DNA of 12,763 bases, taken from ZC4RG30 sp964456255 (lineage in GTDB: Bacteria > Pseudomonadota > Gammaproteobacteria > Steroidobacterales > Steroidobacteraceae). The notes beneath the pieces were generated by a model. The model ran no database searches. It was not told the DNA's origin and saw only the letters and a program-made list of their open reading frames with translations. Within the stretch, counting starts at the first letter, position 1, and every line of letters begins with the position of its first letter. The stretch lies in contig CAYWDZ010000078.1 of NCBI GenBank assembly GCA_964456255.1, forward strand, positions 1 through 12,763, written 5' to 3'. A program made the translations under genes and the position numbers. Positions 7,140 to 12,763 of the stretch are shown piece by piece.

Positions 7140-8063
7140 CTAGAGAGAAACCCCGGGCAGCGGGGTCTTGATGGCCTGGCGAAGCAGATCCACCACGGGC
7201 TGGCACGCCGATTGTCGCGCCCGCGCCCCGATCACCAGCATGCGCGGTATCTCGGGCAGCGCGGGGCCGATGCGAGCAATACGGCCCGCGGCGAGACCCG
7301 TTGCGGCCAGGTCGTCGAACAGCACGGCGACAGCGTAACCGCACAAGACCATCCTGGTGGCAACATCCGGGAACTGCGTGCGGGCGATGATGTTCCTGGG
7401 ATGGACGCCGGCCTCGCGCAGAAAGCGCCACATGAACTGCGTGGGCGAAAAGTTTTTCGGCGGCATCACCCAGGGCAGATCATCGAGCTGCGAGCCCTCT
7501 TCCCTGGCTTGCCTGGCCAGGTCGCTGGACGCGTAGATCGAACAGCCCACCGTGGTCACCTCTTCTGATTCCACGCGCAGGTCCTGGGCCCGGTCTCCGG
7601 TATACACGGCAAGGTCGATATCGCCGCTGTTCAGCAGCTGTATCGGGTCCTTCGAGGGATGCAGAGGCACGAACTCGAGATTGATGTCCGGGTGCTCCCT
7701 GCAGAATGACGGCAACTGCGGCCGAATGCAGGTATCGAGCAGGATTGGCCCGGCCATCACCGTGAGCTGGATCTTCCGGGCGCCAAATGATTCGGTGTCG
7801 TCGCTGCCGATCTGCGTCTTCCCGCGAAGTATCTCCTGTGCCTGTGACAGGAACTGATGCCCTTCGTAAGTGAGCTTCGGTGCGGCGCCGCGGCGCCGCT
7901 CGAACAGGCTGTAGCCCAGGCGGGTTTCCAGGCTGCGGATATGGCTGCTGATCGATGGCTGGCTGACGTGCAGCCGGTCACTCGCGCGCCGGAAGTTGCA
8001 GTCCTGCGCGGCGGCCACAAAGGCTTCCAGCTGCCGGAAAGTAAAGGGTATGCGGCTATTCAT
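7140..8063 (-). CDS. LysR-family transcriptional regulator
   Basis: This encodes 307 residues, the usual length for the family. I chose the ATG ending at 8063 because it places the DNA-binding domain right at the N-terminus; the frame remains open for 160 codons upstream, but that stretch is antisense to the VOC gene. Residues about 8-67 form the winged helix-turn-helix (FRQLEAFVAAAQDCNFRRAS, then VSQPSISSHIRSLE, then FERRRG). Residues about 95-300 are the two-lobed effector-binding domain. The ribosome binding site is weak. It is transcribed away from the VOC operon across 138 bases, the classic arrangement for a LysR protein controlling its divergent neighbour and itself. The G8 gene lies 216 bases downstream on the same strand and might also be read through or regulated. 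The inducer cannot be predicted. Confidence 0.92.
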   Translation of the reverse strand: MNSRIPFTFRQLEAFVAAAQDCNFRRASDRLHVSQPSISSHIRSLETRLGYSLFERRRGAAPKLTYEGHQFLSQAQEILRGKTQIGSDDTESFGARKIQLTVMAGPILLDTCIRPQLPSFCREHPDINLEFVPLHPSKDPIQLLNSGDIDLAVYTGDRAQDLRVESEEVTTVGCSIYASSDLARQAREEGSQLDDLPWVMPPKNFSPTQFMWRFLREAGVHPRNIIARTQFPDVATRMVLCGYAVAVLFDDLAATGLAAGRIARIGPALPEIPRMLVIGARARQSACQPVVDLLRQAIKTPLPGVSL

Positions 8064-8081
8064 GGGGTGCGGAAATGTGCG

Positions 8082-8099
8082 CCGGAGGCTAACTCCCGG
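8082..8099. promoter_or_regulatory. Imperfect dyad, possible LysR binding site
   Basis: CCGGAG (8082-8087) and CTCCCGG (8093-8099) form a dyad with one bulged base. Its centre is about 63 bases upstream of the likely start of the VOC transcript, close to the -65 position where LysR-type activators usually bind. It lacks the T-N11-A core often seen at such sites, so this is tentative. Confidence 0.3.
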
Positions 8100-8141
8100 A
8101 TGCGTCGCCCGACAAGCCCGGGGAGGCCCATTTTCGTGGCA

Positions 8142-8147
8142 TATAAT
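8142..8147 (+). promoter_or_regulatory. Consensus -10 element for the VOC operon
   Basis: TATAAT matches the sigma70 -10 consensus perfectly and stands out in GC-rich surroundings, 54 bases before the VOC start codon. No recognisable -35 lies 16-18 bases upstream. A promoter with a good -10 and no -35 is typical of one needing an activator, here presumably the divergently encoded LysR protein. Confidence 0.55.
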
Positions 8148-8201
8148 TCCGGCACCTTCCGCCAGCGGTTCGCTGCCCGGGCCAGACGTGGTGAGTACCC
8201 C

Positions 8202-9326
8202 ATGACAACGCAATTCGACCGCCGCACGTTCCTGCTCACGCTTCCGGCGCTGGCCGCATCGCGCGCGTTTGCGCAGGCGCCGGCGGCATTCAAGGTCAAT
8301 GGACTCAGCCAGATTGTCCTGACAGTCAGCGACCTCAAGCGCTCGCTCGATTTCTACCAGGGGCTGTTTGGCATGCCGATCCAGGCGCGGCAGGGTTCCA
8401 CGGTGCTGCTGCGTGTCGGGGACGGCCCGCGGTTCGTCGCCCTGCGTCAGGCAGCAGGTGGCGAGCGGCCGAGCATCAGTGCCCTGGGCTTCGGCGTGGA
8501 GAATTTCTCCATCGACGGGGCGATGAAGATCCTGACGGCGCACGGCTTCAGTGCCGCGCCCGCCACGGCAGGCACACCAGGCCCCCGGCAGGTGCTGGTG
8601 CGCGCGCGTGGGCCGGAGGAAGGCGGCTCACGCGACGGCAGCACGCGCGACATGTTTGCGGCAGATCCGAGCGGGGTCGTGTTCCAGCTTCACGACGTGG
8701 CCTACTGCGGCGGCAGCGGCCCACTCGGCAAGACTTGTGGCGCGCCCGAAGCCGCGCCCAAACCGGGCCTCATGGCCGTGAAGGACCTAAGCCACTTCAC
8801 GATCGCGGCCAGCGATCCCGGCACGGTGCAGTCCTATCTGGATCTGTTTGGATTCAAGCCGCTGGCCTACCAGGCAACCACGCCCGGGTGGCAGGTCGGC
8901 AATGGCGTGCATTTCCTGATGTTCATGGGCGGCGGTGGTCCCACGCGCGGAGGTGGGGCCGGGGCGCCTCCAGGCCCGCCGCCTGGCGGACCAGGCGGCG
9001 GACCAGGCGGCGGGCCACCGGGCGCGCGTGGGCCGGCGCGCGCGGCGGGCATCGATCACGCATGCCTCGCCATGACCGGTTTCGACCCGGCCAAGGTGAC
9101 GCAGCTGCTCGTCGACTACGGCCTGAAGAGGCAGGAAGGGCAGGCGCGCACGCCGCTGGTCACCTACATCTCGTTGCGGATGCCAAACCGCGGCGGCGCC
9201 GAGGGCGGAACTCCCGAGTTGTATTTCACCGATCCCGACGGACTGGCGATACAACTTCAGGACGTGACCTACTGCGGTGGCGGCGGGTTCCTCGGGGAAC
9301 TCTGCCCGCCGCTGCCCGCTGCTTGA
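8202..9326 (+). CDS. Tat-exported double VOC-domain protein with Gly/Pro-rich insert
   Basis: This encodes 374 residues. The ATG at 8202 starts a probable Tat signal (DRRTFLLTL, residues 6-14, cleavage near AFAQA); the upstream open frame is antisense to LysR. Two glyoxalase/bleomycin-resistance/dioxygenase (VOC) modules follow, about 34-178 and 194-368. Both end in the same signature, DVxYCGGxGxLGxxC, so they look duplicated. VOC enzymes normally bind metal through His and Glu. Module 1 has Gln37 where His is usual, no His in its second half, and Gln162 for the Glu. Module 2 keeps His198 and His286 but has Gln351. Module 1 is therefore probably structural. A Gly/Pro-rich insert (about 243-279) splits module 2. 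The substrate is unknown. A membrane-protein gene follows after 20 bases. Confidence 0.88.
   Translation: MTTQFDRRTFLLTLPALAASRAFAQAPAAFKVNGLSQIVLTVSDLKRSLDFYQGLFGMPIQARQGSTVLLRVGDGPRFVALRQAAGGERPSISALGFGVENFSIDGAMKILTAHGFSAAPATAGTPGPRQVLVRARGPEEGGSRDGSTRDMFAADPSGVVFQLHDVAYCGGSGPLGKTCGAPEAAPKPGLMAVKDLSHFTIAASDPGTVQSYLDLFGFKPLAYQATTPGWQVGNGVHFLMFMGGGGPTRGGGAGAPPGPPPGGPGGGPGGGPPGARGPARAAGIDHACLAMTGFDPAKVTQLLVDYGLKRQEGQARTPLVTYISLRMPNRGGAEGGTPELYFTDPDGLAIQLQDVTYCGGGGFLGELCPPLPAA
8988..9023 (+). repeat. 12-base tandem repeat encoding Gly/Pro insert
   Basis: GGACCAGGCGGC occurs twice head to tail (8988-8999 and 9000-9011), followed by a diverged third unit. The 12-base period preserves the reading frame, and copies could be gained or lost by slippage, changing the length of the flexible insert in the VOC protein. 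Confidence 0.6.
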
Positions 9327-9346
9327 TACAGGACAAGGAAGCTTCA

Positions 9347-9769
9347 ATGAACACAAGTCCGGAATTGGTCGCGCCGAAGCTGCGCTGGCTGCGCGCCCTG
9401 TTGGCGGCGTTCGTCGCCGAGGTCGCGCTGATCGGCGTCGCGATCCCGGTCTACGCCACGTCGGCCGATCCGACGCCGATCCTGAGCCTGCTGATTCCGC
9501 CCGCGTCGGGCATCCTGTTCCTCTTCGCCGGCTATTGGGCCGCCTTGCCCATCCCGCGGCGGGGCATCGCGCAAGGCGCGCTCACCGGAGCATGGGCCGT
9601 GGCGCTGTATGTCGGCCTGGGGCTGGTGGCCAGCCTGTTCGTCGAAGGGACGAGCGTGACCGATGGCTTCACGCCGGCATACCTCACAGCTCATGCGCTC
9701 AAGATCGTCGGCGGCGCGATCGGCGGGTGGTTTGCGGGGCGCAAGGTTTCGCCTGCTCCGGCGGCTTGA
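9347..9769 (+). CDS. Small four-helix integral membrane protein (hypothetical)
   Basis: This encodes 140 residues. The ATG at 9347 follows AAGGAAG at a good distance, and it lies 20 bases after the stop of the VOC gene, so the two are very likely co-transcribed. Four hydrophobic segments can be seen: about 16-37, 45-67, 78-98 and 113-131, with a short basic N-terminus (KLRWLR) that suggests the N-terminus stays in the cytoplasm. The last helices contain Gly-rich packing motifs (GGAIGGWFAG). I see no catalytic or transport signature and do not recognise the family. Its partner is exported by Tat, so the two may act together at the membrane, but this is inference from position alone. Confidence 0.83.
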   Translation: MNTSPELVAPKLRWLRALLAAFVAEVALIGVAIPVYATSADPTPILSLLIPPASGILFLFAGYWAALPIPRRGIAQGALTGAWAVALYVGLGLVASLFVEGTSVTDGFTPAYLTAHALKIVGGAIGGWFAGRKVSPAPAA

Positions 9770-9819
9770 ACATGGCGCGCGTCCCTGATGTAAGGGATTG
9801 CGGCTGTACTATCGAGAGA

Positions 9820-9900
9820 GGCCTACACCAAGGATGGGCGTTGTGGTTGGACCGAACTCGAAGTGTTGGTCTACTCGTGTGAACCTTGGATGAGGTAGCC
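9820..9900. other. Possible structured RNA or DNA element between convergent genes
   Basis: Two nested inverted repeats occupy most of this 153-base convergent gap. The outer arms, 9820-9833 and 9884-9900, pair in three blocks (GGC/GCC, TAC/GTA, CCAAGG/CCTTGG), 12 pairs in all, with a bulged C and an asymmetric internal loop. The inner arms, 9848-9857 and 9865-9873, form nine pairs including one G-U, with a single bulged G at 9854 and a seven-base loop. A small hairpin (TCCCT/AGGGA, 9782-9797) precedes it. There is no U-tract for a standard terminator in either direction. It may be a shared transcription end, a small RNA, or chance. No known RNA family is recognised. Confidence 0.35.
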
Positions 9901-9922
9901 CATGCGGCTGGTCAACCTCTCA

Positions 9923-11974
9923 CTAGGGAGGCGTGAGCCCTGCGCGAACCAAGTAGTCAAAGACAGTGTCATAAATTGTCGGCGTGCGCGTGTGGTCCAT
10001 CGAAGATCCTGAGGGTACAAATATCGCCATGCCTTGTCTGGCTCTTGTCAGCAGCACCCTATAGGCATTCTTCAGGTTTCTCTGATTTTCCTTGCTCTGA
10101 ACGATCGTCCAGCTCTTCCCCCGGAAGTCGTGGTACGACCAGTCATCGCCGGATCGTCTTAGATCCGCATCCCAGGTAACAACGGTCCAATCCAGCTCTA
10201 ATCCCTGCACCTGAAACTCCGTGGCGCAGTCTTCCAAGTAGTAGCTTGAGCGAATGTCGTCCCGGTCGCCGAGGAAGTACTTGGCGGGGTCAGTCTCCAC
10301 GCGGACGTCCACAGCGTGCGGTTTCAGGCGCATGGCCTTGGAAGAGGCAAGTAGTCCATAGCGCTCTGTCCCACGCGCCTGTTCTCGTACCCACCGCTTT
10401 GCTGCGTCTAGATCACGAGTGATGACGATGGGGTAGCGATCGCGAAAGGTGGCGAGGAGCCGCTGCGCTTCTTCCACTTCGCAATCCAGCAGCGCCTTGA
10501 CGAACGCCGACACCTTCTCGGCGCGGAAAGAGCGGATGGATACGTTCAGATGCAGATCATCAAAGAACTGAGTGCGCTTGTGCGCGGCGGCCTGCTTGAT
10601 CGGTTCACCAGCACCGTACTCGGCGTCCTGCAGCCGGTCCGATACGCACAGCGACCAGTTCTGGAAGCGACGTGTACAAGCCTCGATCCACGAGCCGATG
10701 CCAGCTTCACCGGACCCGATCTCCTGCCCGCCACCAACGAGGCAGACCACCACCGCCCATCCCTGGTGCCGGTTCATGCATTCAATCAGGAACTCCGGCT
10801 CCGACATCTGAAAGTCCGCGACGCCCTTGCGCGTTCGCATCCACCGCTCCGCCTTCTCGCGGTTCCATGCGCGCTGGGCCTCGTCAAAGATGACGATCCG
10901 ATCAACCGGCGGCTTCTCCCGATCGCGCAGCCCCTCATCGCGGAAGTGATGCACGTTCTGGATGAACGCCTTGATCGGCTTGCTGGCAGTGGCCTTGCTG
11001 ATCCGCTCGCCGCGCTGTTTGCGGCGGGCCACGTCATCGCGGGTCAGCGCTTCGCGCAGCACCGTCACCAGCGGGCCGTTACCCGAGAGGAATACGGCAT
11101 GGGTGTCGGTCTGCTCGCGGTGCGACGTGGCGATGTTCAGCCCCACCAGCGTCTTGCCGGCGCCGGGCACGCCGGTGACGAAGATGATGATCTTCTCGCC
11201 CTGCGCGCGGGCGCGCTCGATCAGTGATTCCACGCGCCGGGCGGTATCGGAGAGATTCCGCTCGTCGGCCTCGGTGCGCACGATGTCCGCCACGCTGTGG
11301 TTGGCGTAGAGGTGACGGGCCGCCTCGATGATGGTGGGCGTGGGCTTGTAACGGCCGGCGATCCACGCGGCGGCATCCAGCGGCGCGGGGTATCGGGTGG
11401 CGAGTGTATCGAGCAGCTGCGGCAGCAGGTCCGGGCCAATGGCGATGGGCGCGGCCACGCCGTCGGCGGCCAGGCGTACCGGTGGCAGCGCATCGGTGTG
11501 GTACGCGGTGGGGATGAGCACCGGCACGATGGGCAGCGCATGGCTGGGTTCGTGGAAGTTCTTGGTGTCCAGAGCGTATTCCCACACCTGGTTGCGCGCC
11601 TCGGTGCTCGCCGCGCGTTCGTTGACCTTGAACTCCAGCATCACCAGCGCGCCGCCCACCAGCAGCACGGCATCCACGCGCAGGCCCATGCGCGGGATGT
11701 TGAATTCCAGTAGCAGTTGGCCGGCGCGGCCGGCGAGGTGCTGCTGCAGCAGCGCGATGGTTTCGAGCCAGGCATCACGCTGCATGGGCTCGACGGCGAG
11801 CGCGCTGTGGCGGGTGAGGTGGCCGATGATTTCTTCGGTGGATTGGGCGAGGAAGTCTGGGAAGGGCGCGGAGTACCAGGCGCGGGGAAGGCGGGGGCGG
11901 GGGTGGGTGGCGTCCAAGTCGGATGCCAGGCTACCGATTGTCGACTGGAATGCACAGATTCCTGTGCGCCACAA
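9923..11974 (-). CDS. PD-(D/E)XK-like nuclease fused to DUF2075-type SF1 helicase
   Basis: This encodes up to 683 residues. No ATG or GTG precedes the conserved region: the choices are TTG at 11974, TTG at 11917, or a late ATG (residue 63), and none has a strong ribosome binding site, so the start is uncertain. Conserved sequence seems to begin near AWYSAPFPDFLAQ (32-44). Residues about 85-140 resemble a PD-(D/E)XK nuclease core: VDAVLLV (Asp101), then LEFKV (Glu114, Lys116) and QVWEY. The helicase part has Walker A GVPGAGKT (268-275), Walker B VIFDEAQ (361-367), motif III GGGQE (414-418), and late motifs FQVQGLE (587-593) and YRVLLTRARQG (638-648). Such DUF2075/Schlafen-like helicases are common in defence-related loci. 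It stands alone between unrelated genes, with no methylase or toxin nearby. Action on foreign or damaged nucleic acid is inference. Confidence 0.85.
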   Translation of the reverse strand: MWRTGICAFQSTIGSLASDLDATHPRPRLPRAWYSAPFPDFLAQSTEEIIGHLTRHSALAVEPMQRDAWLETIALLQQHLAGRAGQLLLEFNIPRMGLRVDAVLLVGGALVMLEFKVNERAASTEARNQVWEYALDTKNFHEPSHALPIVPVLIPTAYHTDALPPVRLAADGVAAPIAIGPDLLPQLLDTLATRYPAPLDAAAWIAGRYKPTPTIIEAARHLYANHSVADIVRTEADERNLSDTARRVESLIERARAQGEKIIIFVTGVPGAGKTLVGLNIATSHREQTDTHAVFLSGNGPLVTVLREALTRDDVARRKQRGERISKATASKPIKAFIQNVHHFRDEGLRDREKPPVDRIVIFDEAQRAWNREKAERWMRTRKGVADFQMSEPEFLIECMNRHQGWAVVVCLVGGGQEIGSGEAGIGSWIEACTRRFQNWSLCVSDRLQDAEYGAGEPIKQAAAHKRTQFFDDLHLNVSIRSFRAEKVSAFVKALLDCEVEEAQRLLATFRDRYPIVITRDLDAAKRWVREQARGTERYGLLASSKAMRLKPHAVDVRVETDPAKYFLGDRDDIRSSYYLEDCATEFQVQGLELDWTVVTWDADLRRSGDDWSYHDFRGKSWTIVQSKENQRNLKNAYRVLLTRARQGMAIFVPSGSSMDHTRTPTIYDTVFDYLVRAGLTPP

Positions 11975-12001
11975 ATGACACGGGGCACCTTGCGGCGCCC
12001 C
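11952..12001. repeat. Two adjacent hairpins at the 5' end of the helicase gene
   Basis: GCACAG/CTGTGC (11952-11957 and 11962-11967) is a perfect six-pair hairpin with a four-base loop. Fifteen bases on, GGGGC/GCCCC (11982-11986 and 11997-12001) forms a second, followed by GGGTTTTG on the plus strand, which loosely resembles an intrinsic terminator. The first lies inside the longest version of the helicase reading frame, which argues that this stretch is leader rather than coding sequence. Confidence 0.35.
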
Positions 12002-12072
12002 TGGGTTTTGTGGGCCGGGGCGCTTGTCATCGCTTCCCCGGTCCAGCTCGGTAGTTGCACCGAGTCTTTCAA

Positions 12073-12086
12073 GCCCCTTGCGGGGC
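12073..12086 (-). repeat. GNRA-type tetraloop hairpin in divergent region
   Basis: On the minus strand GCCCC-GCAA-GGGGC forms a five-pair GC stem closed by a GNRA tetraloop, an unusually stable small RNA hairpin. It lies about 100-150 bases upstream of the possible helicase starts in the 246-base divergent gap (11975-12220), which otherwise holds no gene I can support. It could be leader structure or chance in GC-rich DNA. Confidence 0.3.
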
Positions 12087-12180
12087 GGACGTGGCCAATC
12101 ATGCGATTCGAGCAGATGCAGTCATCTTGTCGGACAGCGGGCGCCGGTTCGTGCTGGCCTGCGTTGCGGGACGCGATTGC

Positions 12181-12189
12181 TGCTACATT
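12181..12189 (+). promoter_or_regulatory. Possible extended -10 element for the GFA gene
   Basis: TGCTACATT fits the extended -10 pattern TGnTAnnnT and would start transcription near 12196, about 25 bases before the GFA start codon. No -35 at normal spacing is visible, which extended -10 promoters tolerate. Evidence is the short motif and its position only. Confidence 0.3.
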
Positions 12190-12220
12190 TCCACATCGAA
12201 CAAACACGGGGAGTGCGCTG

Positions 12221-12643
12221 ATGTCCGCGATGAAAGGTTCATGTCTTTGTGGCTCGCTGAAATTCGAAGTGTCCGGGGACCCGATCTTTCAGGGCTTCTG
12301 CCAATGCCTGGACTGCCGCAAGGCTGCCACCGGAAGTTACCCCGCCATGGGGTTTCCAGCCGCAGCCGTCAAGGTGACCGGCGAGTACCGCACCTACAGC
12401 AAGAACGGCGACAGTGGCAAAGCCATCCACCGCAACTTCTGCCCCACGTGCGGGGGCATCGCCTTCGACAATATCGAGGTCATGCCGGGCGTCACGATCG
12501 TCAACGCCGCGCTGCTGGATGAGCCCGGGCAGTTCAAACCCGATCACGTCATCTATGCGCGCAGCGCACTGCCATGGGATCACATGGACCCGAAGTTGCC
12601 CAAGTTCTCGACCATGCCGCCGCCCCCGGGAAGCGGCTCATGA
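12221..12643 (+). CDS. GFA-family (CENP-V/GFA domain) zinc protein
   Basis: This encodes 140 residues, typical of the family. The ATG at 12221 follows GGGGAG seven bases away. The zinc-binding pattern of the glutathione-dependent formaldehyde-activating (GFA) fold is clear: GSCLCG (Cys8, Cys10), FCQCLDC (Cys27, Cys29, Cys32) and FCPTCGG (Cys74, Cys77), with the characteristic central sequence and the late WDHMDPKLPKF segment. The founding member was reported to speed S-hydroxymethyl-glutathione formation, but most bacterial members have no proven reaction, so substrate assignment is not safe. It is probably cytoplasmic, as there is no export signal. Its TGA overlaps the ATG of the FKBP gene, so translation of the two is likely coupled. 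The C-terminus is Pro/Gly-rich and short. Confidence 0.92.
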   Translation: MSAMKGSCLCGSLKFEVSGDPIFQGFCQCLDCRKAATGSYPAMGFPAAAVKVTGEYRTYSKNGDSGKAIHRNFCPTCGGIAFDNIEVMPGVTIVNAALLDEPGQFKPDHVIYARSALPWDHMDPKLPKFSTMPPPPGSGS

Positions 12644-12763
12644 CCGTCACCGCCTCCGGCCTGCAATACGAAGACACCATCCCCGGCACCGGCGAAACCG
12701 CCGAGGCCGGCCACCACGTCACCGTCCACTACACCGGCTGGCTGCACGACCCGGACGCCCCGG
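12640..12763 (+). CDS. FKBP-type peptidyl-prolyl cis-trans isomerase (partial, N-terminus)
   Basis: Forty-one codons are visible before the window ends, so the gene is cut by the edge rather than broken. The start ATG overlaps the stop of the GFA gene (ATGA), giving translational coupling. The translated sequence contains SGLQYEDTIPGTGETAEAG, then HVTVHYTGWL, the highly recognisable opening of the FKBP fold in which VTVHYTGWL contributes an active-site strand with its Tyr. There is no signal peptide, so this is a cytoplasmic isomerase, probably a single-domain protein near 110-120 residues as is usual for this subgroup. It would catalyse proline isomerisation during protein folding. The remaining active-site residues lie outside the window. 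Confidence 0.9.
   Translation, partial: MTVTASGLQYEDTIPGTGETAEAGHHVTVHYTGWLHDPDAP

Noticed and set aside
7857..8201. N-terminal extension of the VOC protein by 115 codons.
   Set aside because: It overlaps the LysR coding region antisense and would bury the twin-arginine signal; the ATG at 8202 explains the protein better.
9772..9882. Small ORF of 36 codons after the four-helix membrane protein.
   Set aside because: No ribosome binding site, no recognisable sequence, and it runs through the structured inverted repeats.
9820..9900. Integron attC site or tRNA gene for the nested inverted repeat.
   Set aside because: The right-hand end lacks the GTTRRRY attC core and no integrase is nearby; no anticodon arm or T-loop pattern can be fitted on either strand.
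11641..12207. Minus-strand open frame overlapping the helicase 5' end, which could hint at a frameshifted upstream exon.
   Set aside because: Its codons downstream of 11974 are a Pro/Ser/Arg-rich shadow of the helicase frame, and the upstream part has no recognisable domain.

Overview
This is a GC-rich chromosomal window from a Gram-negative bacterium, most likely a beta- or gammaproteobacterium. I infer this from the lipoprotein, Sec and Tat export signals, a LysR regulator, a GFA-family enzyme and a beta/gamma-type FKBP. I cannot name the genus. There is no rRNA, tRNA, CRISPR array, insertion sequence or integrase. Ten complete genes and one partial gene fill the window, and no gap exceeds about 262 bases.

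Layout. 152-730 (+) encodes a two-helix membrane protein with a PH-like tail. It converges on 766-2277 (-), a secreted Cys-paired Sel1-repeat lipoprotein. Divergent from that is 2540-3364 (+), an unrecognised periplasmic protein. Next, reading leftward, comes an apparent two-gene operon: 4275-6923 (-), a secreted G8-domain beta-helix protein closely resembling animal CEMIP/TMEM2 hyaluronan-degrading proteins, then 3427-4227 (-), a membrane-anchored coiled-coil protein with LTxxQ-like motifs. Upstream of this operon is a 216-base leader crowded with symmetric elements: a palindrome, two inverted repeats, a good sigma70-type promoter and a hairpin touching the ribosome binding site. Then comes a LysR regulator at 7140-8063 (-).

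Divergent from the LysR gene is a second small operon: a Tat-exported double VOC-domain protein (8202-9326, +) with a Gly/Pro-rich insert, and a four-helix membrane protein (9347-9769, +). A 153-base convergent gap with a possible structured element separates it from 9923-11974 (-), a PD-(D/E)XK-like nuclease domain joined to a DUF2075-type SF1 helicase, which is a plausible stand-alone defence or repair gene. The window ends with a GFA-family Zn protein (12221-12643, +) whose stop overlaps the start of an FKBP peptidyl-prolyl isomerase truncated by the window edge.

How the genes work together. The G8 pair looks like a cell-envelope or extracellular carbohydrate function with its own regulated promoter. 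LysR probably controls the VOC/membrane-protein operon through the shared 138-base divergent region. The rest is a mosaic of housekeeping and envelope genes plus one defence-like gene. The most interesting parts are the G8 operon with its leader, the VOC protein with one module stripped of metal ligands, and the nuclease-helicase with no convincing start codon.
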